From contig NZ_JAWLAR010000022.1 in the NCBI RefSeq assembly GCF_041395345.1, forward strand, positions 1-64,000: a stretch of DNA of 64,000 bases, given 5' to 3'. Below, piece after piece: positions 51,741 to 60,532 of the stretch; within the stretch, counting starts at the first letter, position 1, and each line of letters begins with the position of its first letter. Origin of the DNA: Dokdonella sp041395345. GTDB lineage: Bacteria; Pseudomonadota; Gammaproteobacteria; Xanthomonadales; Rhodanobacteraceae. A program made the translations under genes and the position numbers. A model generated the notes under the pieces. That model did no database searches and was not told where the DNA came from. It worked only from the letters and a program-made list of their open reading frames with translations.

Positions 51741-51998
51741 ATGTCCAAGCTTCAGACCAGCTTTGAAAACGCCGCGGAAGACATCAAGAAGCTGCCAGAC
51801 CGCCCAGACAACGACACCTTGTTGAAGCTGTATGCCCTCTACAAGCAGGGGGCTGATGGCGATGTCTCGGGGCCGAAACCCGGATTCTTCGATTTTGTCG
51901 GTACGGCCAAGTACGAGGCCTGGGCCAAGCTCAAGGGCACCGATCAGGACGAAGCCAAGCAGAAGTATGTCGATCTGGTCGCAAAGCTGCGCGCCTGA
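51741..51998 (+). CDS. Acyl-CoA-binding protein
   Basis: 85 residues, the standard ACBP length. L-Q-T-S-F-E-N-A-A-E-D, then L-K-L-Y-A-L-Y-K-Q-G-A-D-G-D near 29, K-P-G-F-F-D-F near 46 and K-Y-E-A-W-A-K-L-K-G near 57 are the acyl-CoA-contact helices. It binds medium- and long-chain acyl-CoA esters in the cytoplasm. ACBP is less common in bacteria than in eukaryotes. Divergent from the fatty acyl-CoA reductase and followed by the TetR gene, it may supply or buffer that enzyme's substrate. Confidence 0.93.
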   Translation: MSKLQTSFENAAEDIKKLPDRPDNDTLLKLYALYKQGADGDVSGPKPGFFDFVGTAKYEAWAKLKGTDQDEAKQKYVDLVAKLRA

Positions 51999-52027
51999 CC
52001 ATCGCGACAAACCGCACGGGACACCCG

Positions 52028-52660
52028 ATGGCGCGTCAAACTCGCGAGCTCATTCTCGAAACCGCCCTGGCCATGTTCAATACGCAGGGTGAGCCCAATG
52101 TGACGACCAATCACATCGCGGACGAGCTGGGCATCAGTCCGGGCAACCTCTACTACCACTACCGCAACAAGGACGACATCATAGGTCACCTGTTCGCGCG
52201 CTACGAGCAGCGCATCGACGAAGCGCTTGTGGTGCCCGACGATCGGCTGCCCACGCTTGAAGATGTCTGGTTGCAGCTGCACCAGATCTTCGAATGCATG
52301 TGGGATTTTCGTTTTGTCTATCGCGATCTCGTCGACATTCTCTCCCGCAACCGCAAGCTGCGCATGCATTTCTCGCGCATCCTCAAACGCGCGTCCGAAA
52401 ATGCCGCGGGCGTAATGCGAGGACTGGCTGCTGCAGGGATATTTCGCGCAAGTGCCGACGAAATACGCGCCACCGCCGAAAACATCGTGCTGGTCGCAAC
52501 GTTCTGGCTCAACTTCGACGCCGTTCGCCACGGCAAGAGCGAATCAGGCCAGCCCGATGTCGGCCGCGGCATCCATCAGGTCATGATGCTGATCGCACCG
52601 TTCCTGCGCGATTCCGAGCGTCTGCATCTGAATACCCTCGCAGCCGCCTACTTGCGTTAG
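52028..52660 (+). CDS. TetR-family transcriptional regulator
   Basis: 210 residues. The helix-turn-helix is V-T-T-N-H-I-A-D-E-L-G-I-S-P-G-N-L-Y-Y-H-Y-R-N-K at about residues 25-48, a clean TetR DNA-binding domain. The C-terminal domain is helical and hydrophobic, as for a lipid-type ligand. It follows the ACBP gene by 29 bases and is probably co-transcribed. By position it is the likely regulator of the ACBP/reductase divergon, perhaps responding to acyl-CoA; that is inference. It ends in a bidirectional terminator. Confidence 0.93.
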   Translation: MARQTRELILETALAMFNTQGEPNVTTNHIADELGISPGNLYYHYRNKDDIIGHLFARYEQRIDEALVVPDDRLPTLEDVWLQLHQIFECMWDFRFVYRDLVDILSRNRKLRMHFSRILKRASENAAGVMRGLAAAGIFRASADEIRATAENIVLVATFWLNFDAVRHGKSESGQPDVGRGIHQVMMLIAPFLRDSERLHLNTLAAAYLR

Positions 52661-52688
52661 CCGAATTCCAGGGCAGCAAGCCACACGC

Positions 52689-52720
52689 AAAAAAAAACGG
52701 TCGCACAAGGCGACCGTTTT
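52689..52720. terminator. Bidirectional terminator between tetR and the second phasin gene
   Basis: AACGGTCGC (52696-52704) pairs perfectly with GCGACCGTT (52710-52718) around a 5-base loop. It has an A-run on one side and TTTT on the other, serving two convergent genes. Confidence 0.9.
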
Positions 52721-52744
52721 CAATGGCACGCTGGAGAGTCGTAC

Positions 52745-53143
52745 TTACTTGGCCGCGCGCAGCTGCCTGGACAGGCGATCGACGCGCGTGATCAGTGCGT
52801 CAACGTCAGCCTTGGAGGGAATGCCGGCGTACGACAGCACACGACCCAGCCCCTTCTCGAATGTCGCTTCAGCGCTCTTGCGGGTTTCCAGCAGACGCGC
52901 CTTGACCGGCTTCACGCGGCTCTCGATCTTCTTGCGCAGATCGGTCGAAACCTTGCGTGCGAACTTTTCGCTGCGGACCTGGAAGGCCTTGCCTTCGCTG
53001 ATCATGTTTTCAGCCAGCTCGGCGCCCATCTTCTGGGCGACGGAGACCGCACCCAGGCCGGCAAGCCAAAGCTTCTCAGCCTTGTCCGCATTCGTTGCAA
53101 CCTTGGCCTTTGCAGGCTTTCTGACCTTGATTTGCTTGCTCAC
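52745..53143 (-). CDS. Phasin-family protein (PhaI-like)
   Basis: 132 residues from the GTG at 53143, with AGGAG seven bases upstream; the ATG at 53158 lacks a ribosome site. The hallmark A-E-K-L-W-L-A-G-L-G-A-V-S-V-A-Q at about 22-37 matches the phasin at 48749, followed by one amphipathic helix stretch and a short coiled coil at the end (L-I-T-R-V-D-R-L-S-R-Q-L). It lacks the Lys/Pro tail. It probably coats storage granules. It occupies the spot just after zipA where ligA is found in related genomes. Confidence 0.9.
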   Translation of the reverse strand: MSKQIKVRKPAKAKVATNADKAEKLWLAGLGAVSVAQKMGAELAENMISEGKAFQVRSEKFARKVSTDLRKKIESRVKPVKARLLETRKSAEATFEKGLGRVLSYAGIPSKADVDALITRVDRLSRQLRAAK

Positions 53144-53284
53144 AATGCCTCTCCTCATGGGGTTGGAATTCGCCAGAGTCCGGCGATGGACTCATCATCC
53201 CCGCTTGCAGTCGAGCATTCACACTACACAAGGATCAGGCAACGGCGGCATTCAGGGACGGGATTCGCCAGCCGCCGAACGCGC

Positions 53285-54070
53285 CTACCAGTTGGCGCGG
53301 AACGATTCGCCTTCGTGCTTTCGGTCCCAGGCGCGCAGCTGGTCGCGAATGTGCGCGATTCCCTGGCGTCCGAGCGCACCGTGTTTTTCATCCTGCAGGT
53401 TGGCGTCCAGCAACTCGGCCAGACGCTGTGCCGTCGGCAACATGGCGTCCCAGGCATCAAGGGCTGGCAACGGGCCCGGCAAGGCCATGAACAATGTGAG
53501 TCCCGGCGTATCCAGCGTCTCGATGCGGGCCATGTCGAAATTTCCGGGCTTGAGCATGTTGGCCATGCTGAAGACGGGTCCGGCTTCGTTGCGGCCAGTC
53601 ACCATCCGGTGAAAGATGCCGCGATCACCGAACTCCAGGCCCGCCTTCTCGGCCGCCACGACGAGGTCGCTACCGGAAATCGTGGCTCCATCGCGAGCAC
53701 TCACAAACAACGTGACAATGTGCTCGATGGGGCCGCTGGGTCGGGCCCCGACGGGTGGCTTGGCAGATCGCCGGGATCGGGCATTCTTGCGCGGCGCTGA
53801 CGATGCGTCGTCCACTTCAGACGGGGTCGATCCAAGCAGGTCGAACTGCTCGCCCGTCGGAGCGTCGGCGAATTCACCTGGTTCCTCGAAATCGCTGCTT
53901 TCGCTCAGGGTCGGCTCGACTCGCTGCCCCTTCCTGCCCTGGAACAGGGTTCGCTTGCCCTGCCCCGGCTTTCTGGGCCGACCGAAGAAGTAGATCAGGG
54001 CAAGCACGATCAAGCCGATCACGAAAATGATCACCCGCATCTCGGTGGCGCTCAATGCTTGCTGCTCCAT
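53285..54070 (-). CDS. zipA: Cell division protein ZipA
   Basis: 261 residues. Residues 10-30 form the single N-terminal membrane helix, with the short periplasmic start typical of ZipA. A charged, Pro/Ser-rich linker runs to about 110. The FtsZ-binding domain begins I-V-T-L-F-V-S-A-R and includes D-R-G-I-F-H-R and F-S-M-A-N-M-L-K-P-G-N-F-D near 165-180. It anchors FtsZ rings to the membrane. It follows smc on the same strand. Confidence 0.93.
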   Translation of the reverse strand: MEQQALSATEMRVIIFVIGLIVLALIYFFGRPRKPGQGKRTLFQGRKGQRVEPTLSESSDFEEPGEFADAPTGEQFDLLGSTPSEVDDASSAPRKNARSRRSAKPPVGARPSGPIEHIVTLFVSARDGATISGSDLVVAAEKAGLEFGDRGIFHRMVTGRNEAGPVFSMANMLKPGNFDMARIETLDTPGLTLFMALPGPLPALDAWDAMLPTAQRLAELLDANLQDEKHGALGRQGIAHIRDQLRAWDRKHEGESFRANW

Positions 54071-54138
54071 GTCTACTCCTGAAACCGATATTGCATGATA
54101 TCCCCCGGCTGCCGGATGGGTGTGCTGTTGCCGGCCCG

Positions 54139-57100
54139 TTAAGCCGCCCCTGCCAGTTTGGCCGCCTCGGCGAGATCCACGAGAACCAGACGCGAAACGC
54201 CCGGCTCGCGCATGGTCACGCCGCAGAGCTGTTTCGCCGCTTCCATCGTCGACTTGTTGTGGGTAACAAAAATGAACTGCACGTTCTCGCTCATTTCGGT
54301 CACCAGCGCCGAGAAGCGCCCCACGTTGGCTTCGTCCAGCGGCGCATCAACCTCGTCGAGAAGGCAGAATGGAGCCGGGTTCAGACGAAAGATCGAGAAC
54401 ACCAGGGCGACGGCCGTCATGGCCTTTTCGCCACCCGAGAGCAGCGATATCGAGGTGACCCGCTTGCCAGGCGGCCGCGCCATGATCGACACGCCGGTGG
54501 ACAGCAGATCTTCTCCGGTCAGTTCCAGATAGGCCTGACCTCCACCGAACAGGCGCGGAAAGAGCTCCTGTACGCCTGCATTGACGCGGTCAAACGTGTC
54601 CTTGAATCGCTGGCGCGTTTCGCGATCGATTTTGCGGATGGCACCCTCGAGGGTTTCCAGCGCCGTGCTCAGATCGGTCAACTGCGCATCGAGATAGACC
54701 TTGCGCTGGGATTGCTCTTCATATTCCTGAATTGCGGCCAGATTGACAGGCTCCAGACGCCGGATCTTCTGCTCAAGACCTTCCAGTTCGCTCTTCCAGC
54801 GTTCGGCTTCGATGTCTTCCGGCAACTCCGAGATCAACCGGTCAACCTCGAAGCCGGCCTCGACGATCGCCTCGGCAAGCGCTTCGGCATGCAGGCGTCG
54901 CTCCTGCGCGTTCAGGCGAAGATTCGCCAGCGCCTCGCGGCGTTCGGTCAGCGCTTCCGCGATCACGTTGCGTTCGACTTCGTACCTGCGCATTTCTGCG
55001 TCGCGCTCCTCGAGCGCCTTGCGCGCTTCCACGAGCTGCTTGTCGACGAGCAATCTCTGATTCAGGCAGGATTGCCGCTCCGACTCCAGCGCGATCAGCG
55101 GATCGTCGCTGGAGGAAAGCTGTTCCGCAATCTCGCCACGACGCGACTCAAGCTGGGCCAACTGCGACTGCATGCGCTGCAGCGATTGCTCGAGTGATGT
55201 CAGTGCGGATCGTTTCGACTCGATCGACAGTGCGGCCTGGTGCGCAACGTCGCGCGCTTCGCGCGCATTCATGCGTGCCTCTTCGCGCGACTCCAGCAAC
55301 TGTCGACGTCCCGCGTCCAGTTGCTGGCGCTGCTGCTCCAGTTCTCCCATGCGCTCGACAGCCTTGTCGAGGCGGCCGCGTGCCTCGCGTATCTGGCCGT
55401 GCTCCGTATCCAGGCGGGTGATCAATTCTTCAAGCTCGCCGTCGATCCGGACCAGGCGCTCGCGAGCGCTGTCCATGCGTCCTCGATGGCTTTGCAGCTG
55501 ACCGGAATTCTCGGCCAGTCGACGGTGGGCAGCGTGCGCCTCGCGCTGTGCTTCGTCGCGCGCGCGCTCCGCTTCGATCCGGGCAAGCCGCGACTGCTCA
55601 AGCCGGGCCGCATGCTCTTCGATGGCGGCTTCGAGCTCCTCGATACGCTTGCCGAGATGGGTGATCTCACGTTCGCGGGCGAGCACACCGACCTGGGAAC
55701 CCTGGGCGCGTGCGATGCGCGCAAACCCGGCACCCATCCAGTCGCCCTGCGCCGTGATGACCGAATGGCCGACCGGCAAATCCGCGGAAACCGCGCGCAA
55801 GTCGTCCATCGAATCCGCCGTGCGGATCCTCGCCAGCATGTCCTGGATGGGCTTCGGTCCGCGAACATGCGCCGCCAGTGTTCCGTCGGCAGAACCGGAG
55901 TCGGAGGTAGCCGCAGCCAGCAAGGTCAGGTCTGCCTCGACCAGCCCTGCAAGTTCCTGCACGAGACTTCCGGGCGAATCGACCAGCACGGCATCGAGCC
56001 AGCCCTGGAGCACGGTCTCGACCGCAGCCTCCCAGCCATTGTCCACCTCAAGCACTTCACCGAGACGGCGCGAGCCGGACAGGCCCACACGCTCAAGCCA
56101 CGCGTGGGCGGAATCATCGCCTTCGCCCAGCGCGGCATGCTGAAGCGCTTCAAGCGAGGCCAGCCTGCCGCGTGATTTTTCAAGTTCTCCGCGACTCGTG
56201 CTCAGCAAGGTCTGCAAGCCTTGCTCGCTTTCGACGATTTGTTCGTGGGAGAGCCGGCGCTCATCGAGTGTCGCAGCCAGGGCCTCGACCTGCTCGCGCA
56301 AGGTCTCCTGCTCCGAATCGAGCGTTTCCAGTGCCCTGGCTAGCTCGGTCAGGTCCACGGCCTGTTTTTCGGCCAGCAGCGCTTCGCGTCGGCGATCGGC
56401 TTCGGCGCACTGGCGATCCAGATAGTCGAGACGGGTTCTCTCAACCTCGGCTGCCTGACCCGCTTCGGAGCTGGACCTGGCGTAGGCATCCCACTTCTCC
56501 TGCCATTCGGCCAGACTGGCCTCGGCGACGCTCAGTACTTCAGCCGCCTTTTCGACCGCTTCGTGAAGGGCTTCGCGCTGGGGCGCCGAGTCACTCAGGA
56601 TCAATCGCAGCGACTCGACCTGGCTGGTGTCCGTGGCGATGTGCTCGGCCAGTTCGGCGTGTGCACGTTCGGTTTCTTCGCGCGCACGCTGCAGTTGCTC
56701 GGCAAGCACTCTACTGTGCTGTATCTGCTGCTCGACGCGGGCGATTTCTGCGCCGACCTTGTAAACATCTCCCTGCACCGCATTGAGATGCTCGGTGGCT
56801 GCGTGATGGGCTTCGCGACCCGTCTCGATTTGCGCCTCGCGCTGACGCTGCTCGGCCAGTTTCTGCTCGATGGCCAACTCGGCCTGACGCAGGCTGCCGG
56901 ACTGGGAATCCAGCTCTGTCCTGGCCTCGCGCAGATTGACCGCCTTCAGCTCGGCTTCCTTGCGCTTGTGCTCGGCCTGGAATGCCTGCCAGCGTTCGGC
57001 CGCGCGCGCCTGCCGTTTCAGGTGCTCAAGCTGCTTGTCGACTTCGTCGCGTACGTCGGTGACGCGATCGAGATTTTCGCGCGTCGCCTTGATTCGGCTC

Positions 57101-57642
57101 TCGGTTTCCTTGCGCCGCTCCTTGTAGCGCGAGATGCCGGCCGCTTCCTCCAGGTGTACGCGCAGCTGTTCCGGATCGGACTCGACGATCTGGCTGATCA
57201 TGCCCTGTTCAATGATGGAGTAGCTGCGTGGCCCCAGGCCGGTCCCGAGGAACAAATCGGTAATATCGCGCCGTCGGCAGCGCGTGCCATTCAGGAAATA
57301 CTGCGATTGTCCGTCGCGACTGACCAGGCGCTTGACCGATATTTCGTTGTACTGCGCATACTCACCGGTCACCGTGCCATCCGAATTGTCGAAGACGAGT
57401 TCGACAACCGCCTGACCGACAGGCTTGCGTGCACTTGAACCGGAAAAGATCACGTCGGTGAGTGAGTCACCGCGCAACCGACTGGCCGCGCTCTCACCCA
57501 TGACCCAGCGAATTGCGTCGATGATATTGGACTTGCCGCAACCGTTCGGGCCAACCACGGCCGACATGTTGGTGGGCAGGTGCAAAGTGGTCGGATCGAC
57601 AAATGACTTGAATCCGGCCAGTTTTATCGTAGTCAGTCGCAT
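54139..57642 (-). CDS. smc: Chromosome segregation protein SMC
   Basis: 1167 residues. The Walker A P-loop is G-P-N-G-C-G-K-S-N at 31-39. Long coiled coils flank a central hinge near 500-650. The C-terminal ATPase head carries L-L-S-G-G-E-K-A-M-T near 1070 and the Walker B L-L-D-E-V-D-A-P-L-D-E-A-N near 1100. Its kleisin partners scpA and scpB lie 2 kb away on the other strand, giving a complete SMC-ScpAB condensin rather than MukBEF. It is followed by zipA, 68 bases on. Confidence 0.97.
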   Translation of the reverse strand: MRLTTIKLAGFKSFVDPTTLHLPTNMSAVVGPNGCGKSNIIDAIRWVMGESAASRLRGDSLTDVIFSGSSARKPVGQAVVELVFDNSDGTVTGEYAQYNEISVKRLVSRDGQSQYFLNGTRCRRRDITDLFLGTGLGPRSYSIIEQGMISQIVESDPEQLRVHLEEAAGISRYKERRKETESRIKATRENLDRVTDVRDEVDKQLEHLKRQARAAERWQAFQAEHKRKEAELKAVNLREARTELDSQSGSLRQAELAIEQKLAEQRQREAQIETGREAHHAATEHLNAVQGDVYKVGAEIARVEQQIQHSRVLAEQLQRAREETERAHAELAEHIATDTSQVESLRLILSDSAPQREALHEAVEKAAEVLSVAEASLAEWQEKWDAYARSSSEAGQAAEVERTRLDYLDRQCAEADRRREALLAEKQAVDLTELARALETLDSEQETLREQVEALAATLDERRLSHEQIVESEQGLQTLLSTSRGELEKSRGRLASLEALQHAALGEGDDSAHAWLERVGLSGSRRLGEVLEVDNGWEAAVETVLQGWLDAVLVDSPGSLVQELAGLVEADLTLLAAATSDSGSADGTLAAHVRGPKPIQDMLARIRTADSMDDLRAVSADLPVGHSVITAQGDWMGAGFARIARAQGSQVGVLAREREITHLGKRIEELEAAIEEHAARLEQSRLARIEAERARDEAQREAHAAHRRLAENSGQLQSHRGRMDSARERLVRIDGELEELITRLDTEHGQIREARGRLDKAVERMGELEQQRQQLDAGRRQLLESREEARMNAREARDVAHQAALSIESKRSALTSLEQSLQRMQSQLAQLESRRGEIAEQLSSSDDPLIALESERQSCLNQRLLVDKQLVEARKALEERDAEMRRYEVERNVIAEALTERREALANLRLNAQERRLHAEALAEAIVEAGFEVDRLISELPEDIEAERWKSELEGLEQKIRRLEPVNLAAIQEYEEQSQRKVYLDAQLTDLSTALETLEGAIRKIDRETRQRFKDTFDRVNAGVQELFPRLFGGGQAYLELTGEDLLSTGVSIMARPPGKRVTSISLLSGGEKAMTAVALVFSIFRLNPAPFCLLDEVDAPLDEANVGRFSALVTEMSENVQFIFVTHNKSTMEAAKQLCGVTMREPGVSRLVLVDLAEAAKLAGAA

Positions 57643-57666
57643 GGAAGCAGTTTCGTCCCTGATGGG

Positions 57667-58533
57667 TCAGTTGGCAGGTTTGTCAGCCGGAACGGCATCG
57701 GCAGATGGCTCAGCATCGGTCGGAGACTCGGTAGTGACCTTGGCTTCCTCGCGCAGCTTGATCAATCGCTGCTGCGAGAGTTGCGCCAGAAGGGTCTCGC
57801 GAATGCTCTCACGCAACTGCTCGAATGTGGGGGGTACGAACGGCGAGATCGCACCAACATGGATCACATGCCAGCCGTAGTCGGTTTTTACCGGTACCTT
57901 GGTGGTTTCACCGGACTTCATCGACGTGAGCGCCCTGGCCATCGGCTCCGGCAACTGGACCGGACGCACGCGCTGGAATGCGCGCGCCTGCTTGGCCCTG
58001 GTGCTCCACGCATCAAACACTTCGCTGAAGGGCTGGTTCATCGCTTCGCCGGCTGCCTTCAACGCGTCGTCCTCGTTGTCAAACAGCAACTGGCTGAAAT
58101 CGTATTCGGAAGATCCGGCCTTTGCCAGTTGCTGCTCGTATTCGGTGCGCAGCACGCTGTCGTCCACCTGGGCGCTGCTGCGGAATTTGCCCAGCGTTGC
58201 ATTGGCCATGCCCTGCAGCCGGTTGATTTCGACCTCGGCAGCGAACAACGGATCATCGAAGTAGGACCCGGCCTCGGCCGCCTGCCCAAGCAGGATGTAG
58301 TCGCGCAACTCGGTGAGTGCGGCTGCGCGCTGCTCGGGAACGTCCAGGTCCAGCTTTCTTTCGCGGGCGAGTACATCGAGCAGCACCTGCGGAACCGGCT
58401 GTCCATTCACTGTCTCCACGATCGGCAGGCCCGCTGGCAACGCGTCGTGACCCGAACTGCCGCCACAGGCAGACAGTGTCAGCGACAGAACCAGCACAAG
58501 GATTGGCAGGCGCGGGGTTGATATTACAGTCAT
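57667..58533 (-). CDS. Parvulin-type peptidyl-prolyl isomerase lipoprotein
   Basis: 288 residues. The signal ends in the lipobox L-S-A-C-G, so the protein is an envelope lipoprotein. A SurA/PpiC-like helical N-domain surrounds a parvulin domain at about 135-235, with F-S-Q-L-L-F near 147, F-Q-R-V-R-P-V-Q near 188 and Y-G-W-H-V-I-H-V near 228. It probably helps fold exported proteins. The start codon is adjacent to the bolA stop and the genes are on one strand, so it likely belongs to the yciI-bolA unit. Confidence 0.82.
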   Translation of the reverse strand: MTVISTPRLPILVLVLSLTLSACGGSSGHDALPAGLPIVETVNGQPVPQVLLDVLARERKLDLDVPEQRAAALTELRDYILLGQAAEAGSYFDDPLFAAEVEINRLQGMANATLGKFRSSAQVDDSVLRTEYEQQLAKAGSSEYDFSQLLFDNEDDALKAAGEAMNQPFSEVFDAWSTRAKQARAFQRVRPVQLPEPMARALTSMKSGETTKVPVKTDYGWHVIHVGAISPFVPPTFEQLRESIRETLLAQLSQQRLIKLREEAKVTTESPTDAEPSADAVPADKPAN

Positions 58534-58802
58534 CAGGATTCCTCGTTTGTACGTGCATCAATCGATAGCGCATGGATGTCGGTCTGCATCAGCTCGCCGA
58601 GTGCGGCGTAGATGGCTCGATGCCGGGCCAGCGGCGCCATGCCCTCGAAGGCGGCACTGATCAGCCGGACGCTGAAGTGGCCGCGGCCATCGCGAGCCCC
58701 GGCGTGACCGACATGGCGATGGCTGTCATCCGTAACCGTCAGCTCGCAGGGGGCAAACGCCTGGGCCAGACGGGAACGAATCGCTTCGACCCGATCGATC
58801 AT
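58533..58802 (-). CDS. bolA: BolA family protein
   Basis: 89 residues. I-R-S-R-L-A-Q-A-F at the start, D-D-S-H-R-H-V-G-H-A near 25 and H-F-S-V-R-L-I-S-A-A-F-E-G near 42 are the BolA fold signatures, with His residues that may share a [2Fe-2S] cluster with a glutaredoxin. R-H-R-A-I-Y-A-A-L is the conserved late helix. It relates to iron-sulfur handling and envelope stress morphology. It overlaps the yciI stop by four bases. Confidence 0.9.
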   Translation of the reverse strand: MIDRVEAIRSRLAQAFAPCELTVTDDSHRHVGHAGARDGRGHFSVRLISAAFEGMAPLARHRAIYAALGELMQTDIHALSIDARTNEES

Positions 58803-59098
58803 GGCAGAACCTTGCGGAACGGGCGGACATCCACCGAAGCGTAGACGCCAGTCCGCAGGTAGGGATCTTCGGCAGCCCAGGCTCTGGCGGCATCCAGATC
58901 GGCGAACTCGGCAATGATCAGACTGCCGGTGAATCCGGCAGGCCCGGGATCATCCGCGTCCACAGCCGGAAACGGACCCGCAATCAGCAGGCGCGCCTGG
59001 TCCCGCAGGATTTCGAGCCGACGCAGATGATCGGGCCTGCTCGCCTTGCGTTGCTCCAGGCTTCCCGGATTGTCCTGACCCACGATCACGTACCACAT
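58799..59098 (-). CDS. yciI: YciI-family protein
   Basis: 99 residues of the YCII domain alone. M-W-Y-V-I-V, R-P-D-H-L-R-R-L near 21-28 and I-A-G-P-F near 38 carry the conserved His and Asp, with A-W-A-A-E-D-P-Y near 72. Structures of this fold suggest a possible active site, but no reaction is established. It is the first gene of the yciI-bolA-parvulin unit, and its overlap with bolA suggests coupling. Confidence 0.9.
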   Translation of the reverse strand: MWYVIVGQDNPGSLEQRKASRPDHLRRLEILRDQARLLIAGPFPAVDADDPGPAGFTGSLIIAEFADLDAARAWAAEDPYLRTGVYASVDVRPFRKVLP

Positions 59099-59380
59099 GC
59101 AAAGGCTACCGAAGAGGGGCGCGTATGTTAGCCGATCGGTGCCGGGGACGGAGATCGATCTGCGCAGGCTTGCGAGTCATGGCCGGGTTTCATCGTGATC
59201 GCGACGGGAAACCTACTGGACTTCCGCATCTACAAGCCTTACGCTTGCTTCCGAATCAGTGCAAAGCGGGGCAAAGCACCCGCTGCTGTCGTGACTCCCG
59301 AGGGCAAGGGGCGTCCGCACCGCTGGTTACCACGTTGTTGCATGGCACCTGGATCCGAGCGGGAGCGCCGGGTGGGTTTT

Positions 59381-59395
59381 CAGGCGATTCGCCTG
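59381..59395. repeat. Perfect palindrome CAGGCGATTCGCCTG
   Basis: Seven-base arms with a single central base, inside the gene-free region before scpA. Could be a hairpin at the edge of the adjacent element or a protein-binding site. Confidence 0.6.
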
Positions 59396-59581
59396 TACGC
59401 AACCAGTTGACGGTTTCTTTCCGGTTCGATCCGGGCGTTTCTGGTTGTTGGAAGTCTGTGCTGCCGGGCGGACCGACATACGCTTTTTCTTCATCCACAG
59501 CGGCTCAGGTTGGTAATGGCTGGCCGTGCTTGCTGTGGTTTGCATGGATCCGGTGCCTTGTCACCGGCCACGCAATGGTCA

Positions 59582-59609
59582 GGCCGATAAACCCGGCCGA
59601 CTCTTTTTT
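59582..59609 (+). terminator. Weak terminator-like hairpin before scpA
   Basis: GGCCG (59582-59586) pairs with CGGCC (59594-59598) around a 7-base loop. Five bases later there is a run of six T. The short stem makes it weak; it could end a small transcript from the gap. Confidence 0.4.
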
Positions 59610-59625
59610 CACGTGAGATCTGAGC

Positions 59626-60522
59626 ATGACCCGCGCCGTGAGGCGCCGGGCAACCGGATCGGATATGAATACGCCGACAACCGAAATCGAAATCCAGCAA
59701 GAAGAACCCACGTCGGCATTCCCGCCGGTGCCCCAGCAGCAGGAAATGCCGTTGGCGCTGGTGCGTGGCGAACCGGTGTTGCAGATGCCGCAGGACCTGT
59801 ATATCCCGCCGGATGCGCTTGAAGTCATTCTTGACGCCTTCGAGGGGCCACTGGATCTGTTGCTCTACCTGATCCGCCGGCAGAACCTCGACATCCTCGA
59901 CATTCCGGTTGCGGAGATCACGCGCCAATATGTCGACTACATCGACCTGATGCAGGAAATGCGCCTCGAGCTGGCCGCCGAGTACCTGGTCATGGCGGCG
60001 ATTCTGGCCGAGATCAAATCAAGACTCCTGCTGCCAAGACCCCCGGAAGCAGAAGGCCTGGAGGAAGATCCGCGCGCCGAGCTGGTTCGTCGCCTGCAGG
60101 AATACGAACGTTTCAAGCAGGCCGCTGCCGATATCGACGAGCTGCCGCGCATGGAACGCGATACGGCCGCGGTATCGGCTCATGTACCCGACAGAAACGT
60201 CATCCGCCTGCCCCCACCGGTCGACTTGCGCGAGCTTCTGCTCGCCCTGAAGGACGTGCTCAATCGCGCAGAGCTTTTCAGCCATCACGCCATTCAGCGT
60301 GAGGCCCTGTCGGTCAGGAACCGGATGAGCGATGTGTTGCGTGCGCTGGGCAATGGCGAATTTCATCCCTTCGAAAGCCTGTTCGACCTGAGTGAGGGTC
60401 GGCACGGGATCATCGTCACCTTCCTGGCCATTCTCGAACTGGCCAAGGAGCAACTGCTCGAAATCTCCCAGGGTGAGGCGCTGGCGCCCATCTATCTCAA
60501 ATCGTTGGCCGCGGCCGACTGA
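59626..60522 (+). CDS. scpA: Segregation and condensation protein A
   Basis: 298 residues from the ATG at 59626; the ATG at 59665 (M-N-T-P-T) is an alternative and neither has a strong ribosome site. A variable leader of about 65 residues precedes the kleisin N-domain, F-E-G-P-L-D-L-L-L-Y-L-I near 83, with I-A-E-I-T-R-Q-Y and E-Y-L-V-M-A-A-I-L-A-E-I-K-S-R-L-L-L after it. The C-terminal winged helix holds V-T-F-L-A-I-L-E-L-A-K. It bridges SMC heads. scpB follows after 10 bases. Confidence 0.95.
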   Translation: MTRAVRRRATGSDMNTPTTEIEIQQEEPTSAFPPVPQQQEMPLALVRGEPVLQMPQDLYIPPDALEVILDAFEGPLDLLLYLIRRQNLDILDIPVAEITRQYVDYIDLMQEMRLELAAEYLVMAAILAEIKSRLLLPRPPEAEGLEEDPRAELVRRLQEYERFKQAAADIDELPRMERDTAAVSAHVPDRNVIRLPPPVDLRELLLALKDVLNRAELFSHHAIQREALSVRNRMSDVLRALGNGEFHPFESLFDLSEGRHGIIVTFLAILELAKEQLLEISQGEALAPIYLKSLAAAD

Positions 60523-60532
60523 ACTTGCCCAC

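Larger units (their letters stand above)
59099..59625. other. Long intergenic region with palindromes and a conserved-looking element
   Basis: No credible gene in 527 bases between divergent yciI and scpA. It contains a 7-bp-arm palindrome CAGGCGA-T-TCGCCTG (59381-59395), a stem CCGGTG/CACCGG (59550-59567) and a small stem with T-run at 59582-59609. The stretch 59405-59500 resembles a sequence I remember from intergenic regions of related genomes. Confidence 0.5.

Noticed and set aside
59125..59616. Possible 163-residue protein upstream of scpA
   Set aside because: No ribosome site or family resemblance; composition looks non-coding. The region is better treated as intergenic.
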